From Frankia nepalensis (lineage in GTDB: Bacteria; Actinomycetota; Actinomycetes; Frankiales; Frankiaceae), in contig NZ_JADWYU010000106.1 of the NCBI RefSeq assembly GCF_016786325.1, positions 1 through 46,486 of the forward strand: a stretch of 46,486 bases of DNA, in the 5' to 3' direction. Both the position numbers and the translations under genes were made by a program. The notes beneath the pieces were generated by a model. That model did not search any database, was not told where the DNA came from, and was given only the letters and a program-made list of their open reading frames with translations. Below, piece after piece: positions 23,906 through 31,804 of the stretch; position 1 is the first letter of the stretch; each line of letters opens with the position of its first letter.

Positions 23906-24493
23906 TCACCTCACGACGTAGAGCAGCGCGAAGATCAGGACCCAGAAGAAGTCGACGGTGTGCCAGTACGTGGCACAGGTCTCGACCGTCTCCTGGGAGC
24001 GTCGGTCCGGGCTGGCGAGCTGGTGCACGAGCACGCCGAGCACGACGAACCCGATCAGCAGGTGGACGCAGTGGATCGCGGTGAGGAAGAAGTAGTGCTG
24101 GAAGAAGTCGTCGCTGGTGAACGTGTGCCCCGCCTGGACGTGGCCGGTCCATTCGACGATCTTGAGCGCGAGGAAGGCGACGCCGAAGCCCGCCGTCAGG
24201 AACGCGTCGCGTGTCGCGGCCCGGTACTGCCCGGCGCGCGCCGTCTGGACGCAGCGGGCCACCGACCACGAGCTCGTCAGCAGGACGATCGTGCCGAGGA
24301 CCCCGAGCCACAGGTCGAGGTGCGACTGGGCTTGAAGGAACGCCTCCTCGCGCTGGGCGCGGTAGTAGAGGTAGACGCCGAAGTACGAGGTGAAGACGAG
24401 GGACTCGAAGAGAACGAAGACCCACATGTCCGGTTGACCCGGGACGCGCCTCGGCTCCTTCGCCGTGGCGGTCACCGGCTGGGTGGTCGTCAC
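23906..24493 (-). CDS. Haem-copper oxidase subunit III family protein (CtaE/NorE-like)
   Basis: 195 residues from GTG 24493. Five hydrophobic segments are visible, starting at PDMWVFVLFESLVFTSYFGV, with F-L-A-L-K-I-V-E-W, HYFFLTAIHCVHLLIGFVVL and a C-terminal W-H-T-V-D-F-F-W-V-L-I-F-A-L-L-Y-V. The final Y-W-H-x-V-D-x-x-W motif and A-I-H-x-x-H-x-x-x-G are typical of oxidase subunit III. The short form with few N-terminal helices resembles NorE, which accompanies nitric-oxide reductases, as much as true CtaE. The start overlaps the upstream gene's stop by four bases (GTGA). With subunit I missing, the partner oxidase must be encoded elsewhere. Confidence 0.88.
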   Translation of the reverse strand: MTTTQPVTATAKEPRRVPGQPDMWVFVLFESLVFTSYFGVYLYYRAQREEAFLQAQSHLDLWLGVLGTIVLLTSSWSVARCVQTARAGQYRAATRDAFLTAGFGVAFLALKIVEWTGHVQAGHTFTSDDFFQHYFFLTAIHCVHLLIGFVVLGVLVHQLASPDRRSQETVETCATYWHTVDFFWVLIFALLYVVR

Positions 24494-25260
24494 GAAACCA
24501 CCTCCGCCGGGGCATGCCCGCGCGCCCGCTTCGGCAGGCCGGGCAGCGGGCCGGTGCCGAAGTCCTCGCGGATGATCACGTTTCGCAGGAGATTGATGAA
24601 GACTCCGGTGTAGAGGCCGAAGACGACCACGTTGATCCACCAGGCGATGAGCCCGTTCCACGCGAAGACGCCGCGGTCGAACATCCAGGACGGCGCGACC
24701 ACGACCTCGGTGAGGGCGTTGCAGAGGTTCAGGTAGCCGAACCACTTCGGGAAGACCCGGTTCTTGTCGAGGAGGATCGCGGCCATCCAGATCAACGAGC
24801 CGACGAGGAAGACGCCCATCGTGCCGGAGAACGAGAGGAAGCCCAGGTCGTAGAGCCATTGCTGCAGCGCCGGGTCCCGGTCCGGCCGCATGGCGCCGGC
24901 CGTCATCGCCACGCAGATGAACAGGAATCCGGGGACCGCGCTGACCGAGTACAGGATCAGGTACGAGTACGCGAACGCGCGGCTGACCGACATCCGTCGG
25001 ATCGAGTACGTGATCAGCGCGATCGACGTCGCCGAGAGGCCACCCAGGACGAAGATCAGCGCGAACCCGACGAGCAGGCCGTCGTGATGGTGCGCGAACC
25101 AGCCGGAGGCGTCGCCGGCGCCGTACCACGGCTTACCCGGCGGCTGGGTGCGGGTGAGGATGAAGAAGACGACCGTGTACAGGTTGTAGAAGACGAGGAT
25201 CGCGTACCACGCGAGCCAGAGCTCACGTTTCGGGTCGTCGCGCCCGGCGGGACGCTTCAC
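24490..25260 (-). CDS. Multi-pass membrane protein, paralogue of the next gene
   Basis: 256 residues from GTG 25260, overlapping the upstream stop by four bases (GTGA). About six hydrophobic helices are present (LAWYAILVFYNLYTVVFFIL, GLLVGFALIFVLGGLSATSI, AYSYLILYSVSAVPGFLFIC and others). The second half (YDLGFLSFSGTMGVFLVGSL, then F-P-K-W-F-G-Y-L-N-L, G-V-F-A-W-N-G-L-I-A-W-W-I-N) aligns with the upstream gene product (YNDLGWITFTCGVPFLVAQS, F-G-R-W-V-A-Y-F-N-V, G-V-L-A-W-D-G-L-L-S-F-W-V-K). I do not recognise a named family. The tight operon with oxidase subunits III and IV and the TetR control suggest a membrane complex or assembly/redox-related role; this is inference. Confidence 0.8.
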   Translation of the reverse strand: MKRPAGRDDPKRELWLAWYAILVFYNLYTVVFFILTRTQPPGKPWYGAGDASGWFAHHHDGLLVGFALIFVLGGLSATSIALITYSIRRMSVSRAFAYSYLILYSVSAVPGFLFICVAMTAGAMRPDRDPALQQWLYDLGFLSFSGTMGVFLVGSLIWMAAILLDKNRVFPKWFGYLNLCNALTEVVVAPSWMFDRGVFAWNGLIAWWINVVVFGLYTGVFINLLRNVIIREDFGTGPLPGLPKRARGHAPAEVVS

Positions 25261-25964
25261 GCGGCGGCCTCGGCCACGGCGCGGTCACGCGGGAGAGCCC
25301 GCCCCAGGACGACGGACATCACGATGATCCAGAGCGCGATCGCGATGTTCTTGACCCAGAACGACAGGAGCCCGTCCCAGGCGAGTACCCCGCTGTGCGC
25401 CAGCCCCGCGAACCCCGCCGGCACGAGCGCGACCGCGACGAGGACGTTGAAGTACGCGACCCACCGCCCGAACACCGGCTTCTCCTGCTGGTCCAGGAAG
25501 ATCGACACCGCCAGGAAGAGGCTCTGGGCGACGAGGAAGGGAACGCCGCAGGTGAAGGTGATCCACCCGAGGTCGTTGTAGAGCTGGGTGAGCTCGGGCG
25601 CGCGATCCGGCCGGAAGGCCGCGAGAAGCCAGAAGATGGTCGCGGTGAGAAACGCGATGGGTGCGGCCCCGGCGCAGCCGATCATGCAGTAACGCATGAT
25701 CGGCGTGCGATGCGCCATGCCGCGCATTCGCTCGACTATGAGCATCAGGACCGGGATCAGCGCCACACAGAACCAGTTGAAAAGAATCATGCTGTAGCGA
25801 ATGCGGGCGGTGTGGTCCCCGTAAAAGGCCGCGACCTCGGAGGGCGCCGATCCCGGGGACATCGGCGGCAGGAAGCCGGGGAAGAGGAAGAAAGCGGCGA
25901 TCCAGAGAATCGCGGCCGCGGGCAGCGCGCATAAGATGATCAACTCGCCGCTGGTTCGTCTCAT
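25257..25964 (-). CDS. Multi-pass membrane protein, first gene of the oxidase-associated operon
   Basis: 235 residues from ATG 25964. The start lies 8 bases after a TACTCT -10 box, so the message is probably leaderless. About seven hydrophobic helices are seen, the first (LIILCALPAAAILWIAAFFL) possibly serving as a signal anchor. Shared features with the next gene are the L-Y-N-D-L-G-W segment, a Q-x-x-x-x-x-V-S-I-F-L-D helix, F-G-R-W-V-A-Y-F-N and G-V-L-A-W-D-G-L-L-S-F-W. The two clearly come from a gene duplication. A loop with M-R-G-M-A-H-R-T-P-I-M-R-Y-C lies between helices 2 and 3. The function is unknown. It is divergent from tetR 26025, and both promoters overlap identical palindromes. 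Confidence 0.8.
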   Translation of the reverse strand: MRRTSGELIILCALPAAAILWIAAFFLFPGFLPPMSPGSAPSEVAAFYGDHTARIRYSMILFNWFCVALIPVLMLIVERMRGMAHRTPIMRYCMIGCAGAAPIAFLTATIFWLLAAFRPDRAPELTQLYNDLGWITFTCGVPFLVAQSLFLAVSIFLDQQEKPVFGRWVAYFNVLVAVALVPAGFAGLAHSGVLAWDGLLSFWVKNIAIALWIIVMSVVLGRALPRDRAVAEAAA

Positions 25965-25972
25965 GAGGCGGC

Positions 25973-26018
25973 AGAGTAGCCGATCGGCTATTTGGCTGTC
26001 TAGCCGATCGGCTACCCT
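25973..26018. promoter_or_regulatory. Divergent promoters with two identical 14-bp TetR operators
   Basis: TAGCCGATCGGCTA occurs at 25977-25990 and again at 26001-26014, centre to centre 24 bp, each a perfect palindrome. The outer TA of each begins a -10 box: TACTCT (minus strand, 25973-25978) for the membrane-protein operon and TACCCT (26013-26018) for tetR. Both boxes end 6-8 bases before an ATG, so both transcripts look leaderless. A repressor bound here would block both promoters. Confidence 0.85.
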
Positions 26019-26024
26019 GTTTCC

Positions 26025-26615
26025 ATGGCTTCGACAGCGCCGCCCCACTCCCGTGCCCGCCTGGCCGAGGTCAGGCACAGCGCGGCCCAGGTCCGGATCA
26101 TCACCGCCGCGCTCGATCTCTTCGCCGAGTACGGGGTGGCCGGAACGTCGTTGCAGATGATCGCCGACCGGATGGGTGTCACGAAGGCCGCTGTCTACCA
26201 CCAGTTCAAGACCAAGGAGGAGATCGTCATCGCGACCGCCGACCACGAACTGGTCGCGCTCGAGGCGGCGGTCGAACAGGCGGAGGCGGCGCGGGGCGGT
26301 GTCGAGGCGCGTCTGGTCCTGCTACGGCAGCTGATCGACGTTTCCGTGCGCGACCGCGCGAGGGTCCGCGCGTGGCAGGGCGACCCGGCGATGATGCGGG
26401 TACTCGCGAAGCACGAGCCGTTCAGCAGCCTGACCAGGCGGATGTACGCGTTGCTCGTCGACAAGGACGACGGGGACGACTGGCGGATTCCCGCCGCGAT
26501 GCTCGCCGCCGTCATCACGGCCGTCGGTCAGCCAGGGCTCGCGGGGCTCGACCCGGACCTCCTGCGTGAGGAGGTCTTCCGGTACGCGTGCCGCCTGCTC
26601 GACCTGCGCGACTAG
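26025..26615 (+). CDS. TetR family transcriptional regulator
   Basis: 196 residues from ATG 26025. The N-terminal TetR HTH is textbook: VRIITAALDLFAEYGVAGTS, then LQMIADRMGVTKAAVYHQF and K-T-K-E-E-I. The C-terminal helical domain should bind the inducer. It is divergent from the four-gene membrane/oxidase operon, with two identical palindromic operators overlapping both -10 boxes, so it most likely represses itself and that operon. The nature of the inducer cannot be told. The protein begins just 6 bases after the -10 box, a leaderless start, and lacks a Shine-Dalgarno sequence. Confidence 0.93.
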   Translation: MASTAPPHSRARLAEVRHSAAQVRIITAALDLFAEYGVAGTSLQMIADRMGVTKAAVYHQFKTKEEIVIATADHELVALEAAVEQAEAARGGVEARLVLLRQLIDVSVRDRARVRAWQGDPAMMRVLAKHEPFSSLTRRMYALLVDKDDGDDWRIPAAMLAAVITAVGQPGLAGLDPDLLREEVFRYACRLLDLRD

Positions 26616-26673
26616 GGAACCTCATGACCGGTGAGCGGGACGGCCCCGACAGGCGGCTGGTCATGACCTGTGG

Positions 26674-26714
26674 GGTGTTCGACCATGATCCCAGAAGTCA
26701 TGGTGCCGAACACC
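26674..26714. terminator. Bulged hairpin downstream of tetR, possible terminator
   Basis: GGTGTTC-g-ACCATGA, a 9-base loop, then TCATGGT-gcc-GAACACC form a 14-bp stem with a small internal bulge. It lies 59 bases after the tetR stop. No T-run follows. The gap 26616-27012 holds no supported gene; it separates tetR from the convergent LuxR-type regulator. Confidence 0.4.
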
Positions 26715-27012
26715 GCCTCGTCGGGCACCACAGCCCATGGACCGATCCCAGGACCGGCCAGCCACCAGCGATTTCCATCGCCCACGTGGCCGGCCAACGC
26801 CGGCCCCCATCACCGATGGGCCGGTCGTGGGCCCGCTTCTCGACGGCGGCCCGGGCGTCGCCGCGACGCACGGGCCGCCGGGCCGCGCGCGCCGCCCGGC
26901 CCCGTGGGGCCCGTCGCGCGGGGCGAGACGCCGCGTGCCGCCAGAAGCGCCACGACCGGGTGATCGACCGCCAGCGCGACGAGGATCTGCCGGGACACGG
27001 GACGCCGGTGCG

Positions 27013-29736
27013 TCAACCGGGCTGGCTGCCCAGCGCGTCCGCCAGCTCGTCGCGCCGGGAGATCCCCAGCTTGGCGTAGGCGCTGTAGAGATGGTTGTCC
27101 ACGGTACGGACCGAGACGGTGAGCGCCTCGGCGACCGCGCGGCTGCTCATGCCCCGGGCGACCAGGAGGCAGACCTCCCGTTCCCGCCTGGTCAGCGGCA
27201 TGGCCTGGACCACGGCGTCGGCCAGCGGCGGCGTCACGGCCCCCTCGCAGCTGGCCGCGAGAGCCCGCGCGCGCGTGGACAGGGCGGCGGCCGCCCTCGT
27301 GCCGCCACGCTGGTACCGCAGCGCCTGGGCCGTCGCCTCGGCCGCGTACAGCAGGGCTCCCGCCGACTCGAACGCGGACGACGCGGCGGTCAGCAGCCGG
27401 GCGTCGCCGGCCTCGAGACCGCGGACATAGCTGACCCTCGCCCTCAGCAGCGGGCTGTCCGTACCCGCGGGCAGCTCGTCGAGGCAGACCGCCGCGGCCG
27501 AGGCGGCGCCGAGCCGGGCCAGGTCGTGCGCGGCCGCGACGCCAAAGGCCAGCTGGCCCGCGGCCAGGGCGTGGGTGGCCGAACGCCGCAGCCGCTCGAC
27601 GGCGTCGCCGGCGCGGCCGGCGGCGGCCAGGCTCCAGGCATGCGCCCGGTCGGCGAGCGCGGTGTAGTCCTCCGGCACGCCAAGCCCGTACAACTGCTCG
27701 ATGACCTGCTCACAGGTGGGGACGTCGCCGAGATAGGCGGCGCACACGGCCAGCCCGGCGAGCGACCGCAGCCGCGGGTCGTCGAATCCGTGATCGCGCG
27801 CGACCGCGATCGTCTCCCGGAACCAGCGGCCGGCGGTACGCGGCCGACCGGCCGTCAGGTGGCACTGGCCCAGCAGGTAGGCGAGCGCGGCGTGGCCCGA
27901 GGTGACGAGGTCCTCGACCGCGTGCCGCAGGCCGTCCTCGGCCGTCAGGACCGCCTCGGCCAGCCGGCCACCCTGGTACAGCGCGGTGGCGCGGGCGTAG
28001 GCGAGGAACGACGGATGCAGGACCGCCTCGGTGCCGCCGCCCGCGCCACCCCCGCCCCCGCCGGCGCCGGCGGTACTCGTGGCGGTGACGACGACGGCTC
28101 CACCGGTGATCGCCGTGGCGTCCGCCGTGCGGCCCAGGAGCGCCAGCGTGACGGCGCGCGCGAGCACGCCGACGGTGCCGGTGACGCCGTCCAGCCCGGC
28201 CCTGGTCCCCGCGAGCACGGCCTGCGCCTCTCGCGGTCGATAGCACAGCGTGAGGACGAGCGCGATGACCTCCGCGGCCTCGTCCCGCTCGGGCTCGGGC
28301 AGGGCCCGTCGGGCCGCCCCGAGCACCGCCAGCGCGTCGGTGGGGCGCAGCAGGCCCCAGGCCAGGTTCACGGCCCGCAGCACGGCGATCCTCAGCCGGA
28401 CGGCGGGCGCGCTCGCGTGCGTCTCCGCGCGGGCGAAGATCTTCTCGGCCTCGTCGATCCGGCCCAGGTGGCCGACGGCCTCAGCGAGCAGCCCGCCAGC
28501 CTCGGCCGCCAGGTCGCCAGGCCCGCGTGCCTCGACGGCCGCCCGCGCGAGCCGTTCGACCTGGCCGAAGTCGTGGGCGTCGCGGCTGAGGCGGGCGGCG
28601 CGCAGCAGCAGCCCCGCGTCGGCCGCCTCGCCCACCTCGAGCTGCCAGATCGCCACCCGAAGCGCGTCGTCGCGGCGGCGGACGCCCAGGGCCCGCAGCC
28701 GGGCGATCTCGGCGCGCAGCACGCTGTCCGTCCGCACCCGGGACATCTCGGAGCCGATGACCTGCGCGTACAGCGGATGGGCCAACGTGACGGGCCGCCG
28801 GCGCCCGTCCTCCCGGACCTCGATCACGCCGAGGGTCTCGAGCCGGTCGAGCAGGTCGGTGGGCACCTGTTTCGACAGGTCCGCGAGTCCGACCGGTTCG
28901 CACAGCGCCAGCCGGCGCAGGACACCGAGCCCCTCGTCCCCGACGGCGCCGACCCTCGCGGCCAGCAGGTCGCGCAGCCGCCCCCCGGGAACCAGCTTGC
29001 GGGTCAGCCGCCACACGCCGTTGTCGGCGACCAGGCCGCCGTCCTCCCAGGCACCGAGGAGCAGCTCCCGCAGGTACAGGACGTTGCCCTGACTGGCCGC
29101 CCACAGCGCGGCGGATCCGGTCGCCGTCACCGGCCCGTCCAGCACCAGGTGCAGCAGCTGGTCGACGTCGGCGCGGCCGAGCACGTCGAGCTCGACCCGG
29201 ACGGCCCGATCGGCCGAGACCAGTCCATCGACCAGTTCCGGCACCGGTTCGGAGCTGCGCAGCGTCGCGACGAGGAAGATCTCTCCGCTGGCCGTGTGCT
29301 GGGCGAGGACGTTCAACGAGACCGTGTCCAACAGGTGCAGGTCGTCGACGAACAGCACCAGCCGGCGGCCGCCGGCCCGCCGCCGGATGGCCTCCCGGCT
29401 CCAGTGGTAGAGCCCGACCGCCTCCGGCAGGTCGTCGGTGGTCGACGGGCGCGCCGACGCCGGCTCGTCTCGAGCATCTTCCTGCGGGAAGACGTGCACC
29501 AGCGCGGCCAGGGGCATGCTCGCTGCGGCCCGGGTGGCGACCGCCCGGGCGGTGGGCGCTCCGCCACGGGCCGCCCGGACCAGGCACTCGTCGCCCAGCC
29601 GGGTCTTGCCCACGCCGGCGGGTCCCACGACGAGAAACGCGGCGACGCGGCGGTCGGCAAGACATTCGTCGAACAGCCGAAGGTTGTCCACTCGACCAAC
29701 AATTGGCCACCGCCCACGCAGGAGATGCCCATTCAC
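27013..29736 (-). CDS. LuxR family regulator with N-terminal AAA ATPase (LAL type)
   Basis: 907 residues, GTG 29736. The N-terminus carries an AAA_16-type ATPase: PIVGRVDNLRLFDECLADRR, Walker A GPAGVGKT (38-45) and Walker B RLVLFVDDLHLLD. The middle is helical/TPR-like. A glycine run (AGGGGGGAGGG) marks a flexible linker near residue 570. The C-terminal HTH is of the LuxR/GerE type: LTRREREVCLLVARGMSSRA, V-A-E-A-L-T-V-S-V-R-T-V-D-N-H-L-Y-S-A-Y-A-K-L-G-I. LAL proteins of this size (MalT-like) activate secondary-metabolite or sugar genes in response to a ligand and ATP. It has no obvious operon partner; the flanking regions are convergent tetR on one side and a gene-poor 1 kb on the other, so its target is unknown. 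Confidence 0.93.
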   Translation of the reverse strand: MNGHLLRGRWPIVGRVDNLRLFDECLADRRVAAFLVVGPAGVGKTRLGDECLVRAARGGAPTARAVATRAAASMPLAALVHVFPQEDARDEPASARPSTTDDLPEAVGLYHWSREAIRRRAGGRRLVLFVDDLHLLDTVSLNVLAQHTASGEIFLVATLRSSEPVPELVDGLVSADRAVRVELDVLGRADVDQLLHLVLDGPVTATGSAALWAASQGNVLYLRELLLGAWEDGGLVADNGVWRLTRKLVPGGRLRDLLAARVGAVGDEGLGVLRRLALCEPVGLADLSKQVPTDLLDRLETLGVIEVREDGRRRPVTLAHPLYAQVIGSEMSRVRTDSVLRAEIARLRALGVRRRDDALRVAIWQLEVGEAADAGLLLRAARLSRDAHDFGQVERLARAAVEARGPGDLAAEAGGLLAEAVGHLGRIDEAEKIFARAETHASAPAVRLRIAVLRAVNLAWGLLRPTDALAVLGAARRALPEPERDEAAEVIALVLTLCYRPREAQAVLAGTRAGLDGVTGTVGVLARAVTLALLGRTADATAITGGAVVVTATSTAGAGGGGGGAGGGTEAVLHPSFLAYARATALYQGGRLAEAVLTAEDGLRHAVEDLVTSGHAALAYLLGQCHLTAGRPRTAGRWFRETIAVARDHGFDDPRLRSLAGLAVCAAYLGDVPTCEQVIEQLYGLGVPEDYTALADRAHAWSLAAAGRAGDAVERLRRSATHALAAGQLAFGVAAAHDLARLGAASAAAVCLDELPAGTDSPLLRARVSYVRGLEAGDARLLTAASSAFESAGALLYAAEATAQALRYQRGGTRAAAALSTRARALAASCEGAVTPPLADAVVQAMPLTRREREVCLLVARGMSSRAVAEALTVSVRTVDNHLYSAYAKLGISRRDELADALGSQPG

Positions 29737-30765
29737 GGCACGATCGTATGACGTGAAGCAGAAAGCGTTTCCCGCTGTCGGGTTGGCGACACCCGGGCTA
29801 TTGGCGCTTCATTGAGTGGGCCGGAGAACGCGCGTCGAGAACCATGTAACGTTCTGATTAACTTTATCGAAACGCGGGACGGCGGGTGTGCTTGCTGTTC
29901 AGGGCGGTTCGGGCCCGCTGGTGGCCGAAACCGCCGGCCACCAGCGGTGATGTCGCGCTTGGTGCGTGGCCAACGGCGCGCGGTCGAGGCCGATCGGTAC
30001 ACCGCCGCGATCGCCACGGACACCCCGGCAGCCCACCGTCGGCGGCGCGACCTGAAGGCGCCACCTGTTTCATGCCGGCCGGTCACGGCCCTGAGTAAAA
30101 CGATCGGGGAAATGGTCGCCCTTGGCAGCGGACCGCGATGTCGGCTCGGACCGTCGTCCAGAACCGTCGGATTTTCCGGCATGTTCGGAACGCGGCGGGC
30201 CATCTCGGGTTCCCTTTCGGCACCCGAGATTCTCTCGGCCCGGCGACGGCCGCCGGCCTGGGCGCCATTGTCGCCGTCCTCGGTCGCGCCGGCGCCGCCA
30301 CGAGCGTCAACGCCGGCGGTTACGGCGACGATGGCGATGGCGGCGAGACGACGACGATGACGGCGACTTCACGGACCGACGGCGCCTTCGCGGACACTTC
30401 ACGGACACCTGGACGAACATTCCTTCCCTCTCGAATCCGCTCGAAAACGGCCGTGGGCACAGCGGGTGTCCAACGCCTGCGATCTCGGTCTCCCGGGGGC
30501 GTCAACGCCCTGATCGACGCGCCTGACCCACCGATAATGGCTGGTCCAGGGCCTGCCGGCGGGAGGACAGCCGCGTCGTGGCCTCGCGGGACGGGGCGGG
30601 TCGACCCACGTCCGGCGGCTCCGCCGGCGCGCGCCGGCGGACGGCCGGTATCGGGCGAACGGCCACCAGCGCCACCACGCCGCCGATTCCCGGCGTTTAC
30701 CCCACCCGCCCCCGGGTACCGCAGCGAAACGTAACAGACGACAGCGATCGTATGGAGGTTGGGCC
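29737..30765. other. Gene-poor intergenic region (1029 bp)
   Basis: Several overlapping frames exist on both strands, but none has a good start signal, coherent third-position bias or recognisable protein. An AT-rich patch around 29845-29875 (containing GATTAACTTTATCG) could be a promoter. The part at 30330-30365 is a GACGATGGCG-type simple repeat. The last ~45 bases hold the ribosome binding site of the next gene. Confidence 0.5.
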
Positions 30766-31359
30766 GTGTCAGCATTGGGGTGGACCATTCTGGCGCTCTG
30801 CGTTATTGCGCTGGCCGTGGCCCTGGTCGTGTTCGCCCGGCGCGGCGGTTCGGCGCATGCGCTGCGCCGCCGGTTCGGCCCCGAATACGACCGCGCGGTC
30901 GAACAGAGCGGTGACAGAGCAGAGGCCGAGCGCAGACTCGCGGAGATCGCCCACCGCCGCGACGAACTCGACATCCGCCCCCTCGACGCCCGGGAGCGCG
31001 CCGACTACGCGGCCCGCTGGGACGCGCTACAGGCCCAGTTCGTGGACGAGCCGGCCGAGGCCACCCGGCAGGCGGACCTGCTGATCGCGGACGTGATGGC
31101 GGCGCGTGGCTATCCGAAGGCGGACTTCGACGAGCGAGCCGAGCTGATCTCAGCCGACCGGCCGGAGATCATCGGCTCTTACCGGCGGGCCCATGAAGCG
31201 GCGTCGAGCCAGGTCGGCGGCCAGGGCACCGAGGAACTGCGGTCCGCCTTCGTCCACTACCGGGAACTGTTCGCGTGGCTCGTGGACGGCTCGGAGCGGG
31301 CGAAGGCCAAGGACCGTGACCGGTCGCCCGCCCTGTCCGGCACGGACCGCCGCGTCTGA
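30766..31359 (+). CDS. Membrane-anchored conserved protein, first of a three-gene cassette
   Basis: 197 residues. GTG 30766 with ATGGAGGTT upstream. One N-terminal membrane helix (WTILALCVIALAVALVVFAR) is followed by a cytoplasmic charged part. Typical stretches are LRRRFGPEYDRAVEQSGDRA, E-R-R-L-A-E-I-A-H-R-R-D-E-L-D-I-R-P-L and AARWDALQAQFVDEPAEATR-Q-A-D-L-L-I-A-D-V-M. Similar proteins occur widely in actinobacteria with no known function. The C-terminal part (F-V-D-E-P-x-E-A ... T-E-E-L-R-S-A-F-V-H-Y-R-E-L-F) is clearly related to the C-terminus of the third gene (31801-32670). A 106-bp space separates it from the second gene. Confidence 0.85.
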   Translation: MSALGWTILALCVIALAVALVVFARRGGSAHALRRRFGPEYDRAVEQSGDRAEAERRLAEIAHRRDELDIRPLDARERADYAARWDALQAQFVDEPAEATRQADLLIADVMAARGYPKADFDERAELISADRPEIIGSYRRAHEAASSQVGGQGTEELRSAFVHYRELFAWLVDGSERAKAKDRDRSPALSGTDRRV

Positions 31360-31465
31360 CCTGCGCGACCCGGAGATCTCGCCCGACCGGTTTCCGCCTG
31401 GCCGGAGAACCCGTCGCGCCGGAGACTCCGCATTCCGAAATCTCGCCAACTGAGATGAGGTACTG

Positions 31466-31804
31466 ATGAACATCCTGGACCGGCTTCATCTGCGCCGCCA
31501 CGGCGGCACCCGGCGGCGCCCCGCCGTGCTGACCGCGGGCGGGCACAAGGCCGTCCGCGGGTGGGCGAAGGAGCGGGGCGGCAGCCCTGAGCCCGACACC
31601 GGTCTGGCGGGCATGCACACCCCGCCCGCCCACGAACCGCGCGTGCGGTCCTGGGCGAAGGAGCCGGGCGGGAACCCCGAGCCCGACACCGGTGTCGCGG
31701 GCATGCACACCCCGCCGGCCCACGCGCCGCATGTGCGGCCCTGGGCGAAGGAGCCGGGCGGGAACGCCCCGGCCGGCGCCGCTCACGAGGAGGACGTGAA
31801 GTGA
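31466..31804 (+). CDS. Small repeat protein (30-residue repeats)
   Basis: 112 residues, ATG 31466 with GATGAGGTA upstream. After a basic N-terminus it consists of two full 30-residue repeats and a third partial one, starting at 31553, 31643 and 31733 (exactly 90 bp apart). The repeat is VR-x-WAKE-x-GG-x-PEPDTG, followed by V/L-A-G-M-H-T-P-P-A-H-x-P. It has no membrane segment or known domain and is probably disordered. Its stop overlaps the next start by four bases (GTGA), which supports its being a real translated gene. The function is unknown. Confidence 0.72.
   Translation: MNILDRLHLRRHGGTRRRPAVLTAGGHKAVRGWAKERGGSPEPDTGLAGMHTPPAHEPRVRSWAKEPGGNPEPDTGVAGMHTPPAHAPHVRPWAKEPGGNAPAGAAHEEDVK

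Noticed and set aside
29812-30360. Plus-strand 182-residue frame in the gap before the three-gene cassette
   Set aside because: No ribosome binding site, composition S/R/P/A biased, no recognisable domain.
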